A stretch of DNA of 64,000 nucleotides. Origin: Melanopsichium pennsylvanicum. Its lineage: Eukaryota; Basidiomycota; Ustilaginomycetes; Ustilaginales. Under the pieces are notes generated by a model. That model saw only the letters and a list, made by a program, of their open reading frames with translations, searched no databases and had not been told where the DNA came from. Location: contig OAPG01000002.1 of the NCBI GenBank assembly GCA_900208305.1, forward strand, positions 806,001 through 870,000. Direction: 5' to 3'. The position numbers and the translations under genes are program-made. This document shows positions 61,167-64,000 of this stretch, piece by piece (within the stretch, counting starts at the first letter, position 1; every line of letters starts with the position of its first letter).

Positions 61167-62288
61167 CTTGACGGGATGCTACGTTGGCGATGGAGTGATG
61201 GGAGAGAGTGAGGGAGATGGGTGGATTTGTGGGGGAGGAGAGGGAAAAATAGAGTTTTAACGACAAAGGTGCGTGTGGTGAGATGTGGTTGTATTTGTAT
61301 CTGGGGATGGTACTGACGCTCGTAGACTGGAAGTGTGGGGCCAAGCCAAGGTTGGGAGGAACAAAGCACTAGAAGAGAGTTGAGCACTTGGATTCCGGAT
61401 ACTCGACAGCCTCACCACCGGTTTGCCAAATTGCCGCTCCTCCGGTGGCTATCCGCATTTTCCATGGATTGGTTGTTGTGTGGGCCAGATAGACTCGGCT
61501 GGACTCAGTGTTCAGCGCTGCGTACAGTAAATGTACAGTAATTTCAAGTAACTAGATTACTGAATCTTTACTTTAGTCATATTTCAACCACGCACATAAT
61601 CGTCCTTTCCATCCGCATTACGTTCTCGGTTCCGCTAAGTCAAAACTCTTCCCCACCGTCTGGCTTGGCTTGTAACTTCGAACTTGCGTCCAGACTATGA
61701 TAGTATTAAAAAAAAATAAAAAAATGCGCATGTGAAGATGGGCGTGTGCGTCTGGCTCTTCGACCTAGAATTTGGTGGACTAAGGTCCCCCGGGCTGGTA
61801 GGGTAGGCAACTTGTATGTGTCAGACTAGGAATCTGCCTCGGTCCTGCTATTGAGCAGCCGTCTTTACCGACGCCCAAGGGTGTCGCGCGAAATCACGCT
61901 GGTCGCTATTTCTCTTTCGGGCGAATGTCCACGATTTGTGGATGACTTTCGTGCGAGTGGAGATCTTGGAATTCGTGTAACGGATTTGCAACGTAGAACA
62001 CCTTGCAGCTCTTTGCACACCCCTCCTCATTCCTGTGCTAGCTCAGCATTGAAGACCTGCAGGGCCCAAGGAGCATTTGCGGTTTCAAGACAGTGACTGG
62101 TTCAGCTGGTGTGCGCATAGACGATTATCAGATGTCAAATCCGGGGTACAACATTTACAATCAACATCGCACACTCGGAAGCTGAGACAGATTCATCAAT
62201 GCAGTTTAAAAAGAAGAAAAAGGGAACCTGGAAAATGCAGTGCATAAAAATGGCTGCGCAAAAAAAAATACAATTTTGAGCAAGCTCC
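61167..62288. other. Intergenic, thiolase promoter side and SAS10 3' end
   Basis: About 1.1 kb between two - strand genes. It contains an A-rich tract at 61711-61726 and no recognised gene, tRNA or mobile element. Oleate-type control sites for the thiolase gene were not identified. Confidence 0.4.
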
Positions 62289-64000
62289 TCAACCCAACTT
62301 CCTCGACTTGACCAGATGGGTAGAAATACCGCTCTTTTCTCCACCATATCCACCCTGCAGTGTCGACTGACCGCCCTTGAACACAGCCTGGCGCGATCCG
62401 AGCTTCTTCTTCGCCTGCTCGTATCTGAGCCTCTTCTTGACACGAGGGTTTCTTGACGTCTTGGGTCGATGAGGCGTAAGACCCTTGTTCTTCTCGATTT
62501 GGCGTGTGATTCCCCTGTGTTGGCCATCCTCGAGTTCTTGGTCTTCCATAAGTGCAAACCTTTCCGCATTACGTTGTTCGTCGTACTCCGCTTTGGCTTC
62601 TTGCCGAGCGCGTTTACGCGATGATGTAACCAGGTCGTAGTACCCAGCTGCATCCTCATCCTCATCCTCACCCGCGTCATGACGGGAAGACGAGAAAGAG
62701 GAGGTCTCAGCTTGACCCATGACATCGCGCCAATCCTTCTCGTCCGCCTCGCCCCACCCGTCTTGACCATCCAGCGCAGTGTCTTTCCCAAATCCACCGT
62801 TGCCTTGTTGCTGGAGTCTGGCCTCCTTGGCAGCTTTGGTAGCTTCAACGCCAGCTCGACTGCGCTCCCGATCGCGATAGGGGATATCTGCATCACCAGA
62901 CTGTCGCTCCTTTGCTGCCTTGGCTCGTTGAAGAGCCTTGGATTCAATGGCAGAGGCGTGGAATTGAAGTGTTCGCTTGCGTGCAGCGCGTTCGGCAGAG
63001 TCGATCGAAGAAAGTCCGGAGAGCTCGCCAAAGCTGGCGTCTTCGAAATTGGTACTGGCGGATGAGACAGCAAACGGGTTAACATAGCCGGAAGCCCCGG
63101 ACTTCTTTTTGAGCTTGACTTGAAGTGCAGGCTCGTCGTCGAGGGAGGCGAGTTCAGCTGCGAGCGGTGCGACAGGTTCAGGCTTTTTGGCTTTTTTCTT
63201 GGCCTTATCAGCTTTCTGCTTCTGCTTTTTAGGCTCTTCGACAATATATTCGTCCTCTTCCTCGAGCTGCTGTTTAGACTTCTTTACACGCTTCTTGGAC
63301 TTGACCGGCGCTGCATCCTCTTTCCCACTATCAGCGTCGGCCATGAGATCCGCCAACTCATCGTCGTCGAGATCACCAAGATCATCATCTTCGCTGCCCT
63401 GACTGAGCATGTGCATGTCGTCCATCTCGTCAGGCGACAATCCACCATTCGCACCGGACATACGCTGTGGGTCGAAAGTGAGCCCAAGGTCCTCCATGAC
63501 GCTGAGGCCCTGCTTGAGACGCATCATGCGCTGCATAACTGCATGCGTTCGAAGCTTAGCGGGATCGTTGGCGAATTCAGGCGAGGCGCGAAGATGGAAG
63601 TAGAAGGTCATGGTGGTGATGTAGGTGGCGAGAGTCTGGTAATGAACGTGCATCACTTCAAGACTGGCGTGGCTGGGCTGCTCGGCCGTCATGATCTTGA
63701 CGAGATTGTCAACTCGACCGAACTCCTCGAGCATGTCAGCATATTCTCCAGCCAGCGCGACAGCCTCGGGGCTAGTTTGTTGCAGCTTAGCCAGAAGAGC
63801 TTTGCGCGATGATTCGTCGGTGACCTCAGCGCTTGCGCCGTTGGCTGTTGGCTGTTGTTGCTTCTTTGGCAAAGTGGCGGCGACTAAGTCATCGCCATCG
63901 AGCTCTTGCCTCCTCTGTTCACGACCAGTATCCTTGGCAGATTTGGCGAGTTCGGCGTCGCCATCGTCACCGCCGAGTCCAAAGTCAGTGTCATCCATGG
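62289..64000 (-). CDS. SAS10: Sas10/Utp3, small-subunit processome protein (partial, N-terminus missing)
   Basis: The C-terminal 570 or so residues of a Sas10/Utp3 family protein, a nucleolar factor of the SSU processome needed for 18S rRNA maturation. The N-terminal part seen here is the Sas10/Utp3/C1D helical domain (about residues 65-165 of the visible frame: SPEAVALAGEYADMLEEFGR, VHYQTLATYITTMTFYFHLR). Acidic and Lys-rich linkers follow. The end is the Sas10 C-terminal domain (RGITRQIEKNKGLTPHRPKT, NPRVKKRLRYEQAKKKLGSR). An ATG lies at 63998, but human and yeast relatives have about 150-250 residues, including acidic and WGxxKxxYY-like parts, before this point. The true start is therefore probably outside the window. 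Confidence 0.9.
   Translation of the reverse strand, partial: MDDTDFGLGGDDGDAELAKSAKDTGREQRRQELDGDDLVAATLPKKQQQPTANGASAEVTDESSRKALLAKLQQTSPEAVALAGEYADMLEEFGRVDNLVKIMTAEQPSHASLEVMHVHYQTLATYITTMTFYFHLRASPEFANDPAKLRTHAVMQRMMRLKQGLSVMEDLGLTFDPQRMSGANGGLSPDEMDDMHMLSQGSEDDDLGDLDDDELADLMADADSGKEDAAPVKSKKRVKKSKQQLEEEDEYIVEEPKKQKQKADKAKKKAKKPEPVAPLAAELASLDDEPALQVKLKKKSGASGYVNPFAVSSASTNFEDASFGELSGLSSIDSAERAARKRTLQFHASAIESKALQRAKAAKERQSGDADIPYRDRERSRAGVEATKAAKEARLQQQGNGGFGKDTALDGQDGWGEADEKDWRDVMGQAETSSFSSSRHDAGEDEDEDAAGYYDLVTSSRKRARQEAKAEYDEQRNAERFALMEDQELEDGQHRGITRQIEKNKGLTPHRPKTSRNPRVKKRLRYEQAKKKLGSRQAVFKGGQSTLQGGYGGEKSGISTHLVKSRKLG

Noticed and set aside
62135..63244. 369-codon frame overlapping SAS10 in another frame on the - strand
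   Set aside because: The overlapping frame carries the clear Sas10 C-terminal domain; this one is Ser/Arg/Leu-rich noise.

Overview
The window looks like nuclear DNA of a smut fungus (Ustilaginales, Basidiomycota). Genes are long and mostly intronless, on both strands, separated by 0.2 to 1.8 kb. Proteins are rich in Ala, Ser and Gln. The gene set is purely eukaryotic: nuclear pore, SUMO E1, cullin, Rad50, Pol I core factor, GPI anchor and peroxisomal beta-oxidation. I recognise no tRNA, rRNA, transposon or CRISPR. The assignment rests on gene content and style, not on a database match.

Layout, left to right. 0-12.4 kb: nuclear basket protein Mlp1/TPR (-), Golgi protein GRASP (+), an orphan one-membrane-segment coiled-coil protein (-) and a small SCP2 sterol-carrier protein (+). 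13.2-18.1 kb: a broken RNA-dependent RNA polymerase (RdRP) of the RNA-silencing family (+). 18.5-22.3 kb: a Ser/Thr kinase (-) whose reading frame breaks at an A8 run. 24-27.4 kb: GABA transaminase (+) and SUMO E1 subunit Aos1 (+). 28-36 kb: a GPI-anchored Cys-rich wall protein (-), Pol I factor Rrn7/TAF1B (+) and a DHHC palmitoyltransferase (-). 36.3-44.9 kb: Rad50 (+) and a Red1/ZFC3H1-like zinc-finger protein with 3' introns (+). 45.8-50.5 kb: cullin 1 (-) and ubiquinone methyltransferase Coq5 (-). 51-59.5 kb: a giant FG nucleoporin of the Nup159/Nup214 class (+). 59.9-64 kb: peroxisomal 3-ketoacyl-CoA thiolase (-) and the C-terminal part of Sas10/Utp3 (-), which runs off the right edge.

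Most genes are unlinked housekeeping functions. Thematic pairs exist (two nuclear pore proteins; two peroxisomal proteins, one with a PTS1-like and one with a PTS2-like signal) but nothing suggests a cluster or operon.

The main finding is the RdRP. It keeps the DLDGD catalytic motif inside a lesion-free stretch of about 785 codons. Its two ends are broken by stop codons, a single-base slip in a T run, a perfect 5-bp tandem duplication and several more frame changes. This fits loss of RNA interference in this lineage, as reported for Ustilago maydis but not for several close relatives. Second in interest are the kinase frame break and the Red1-like gene.
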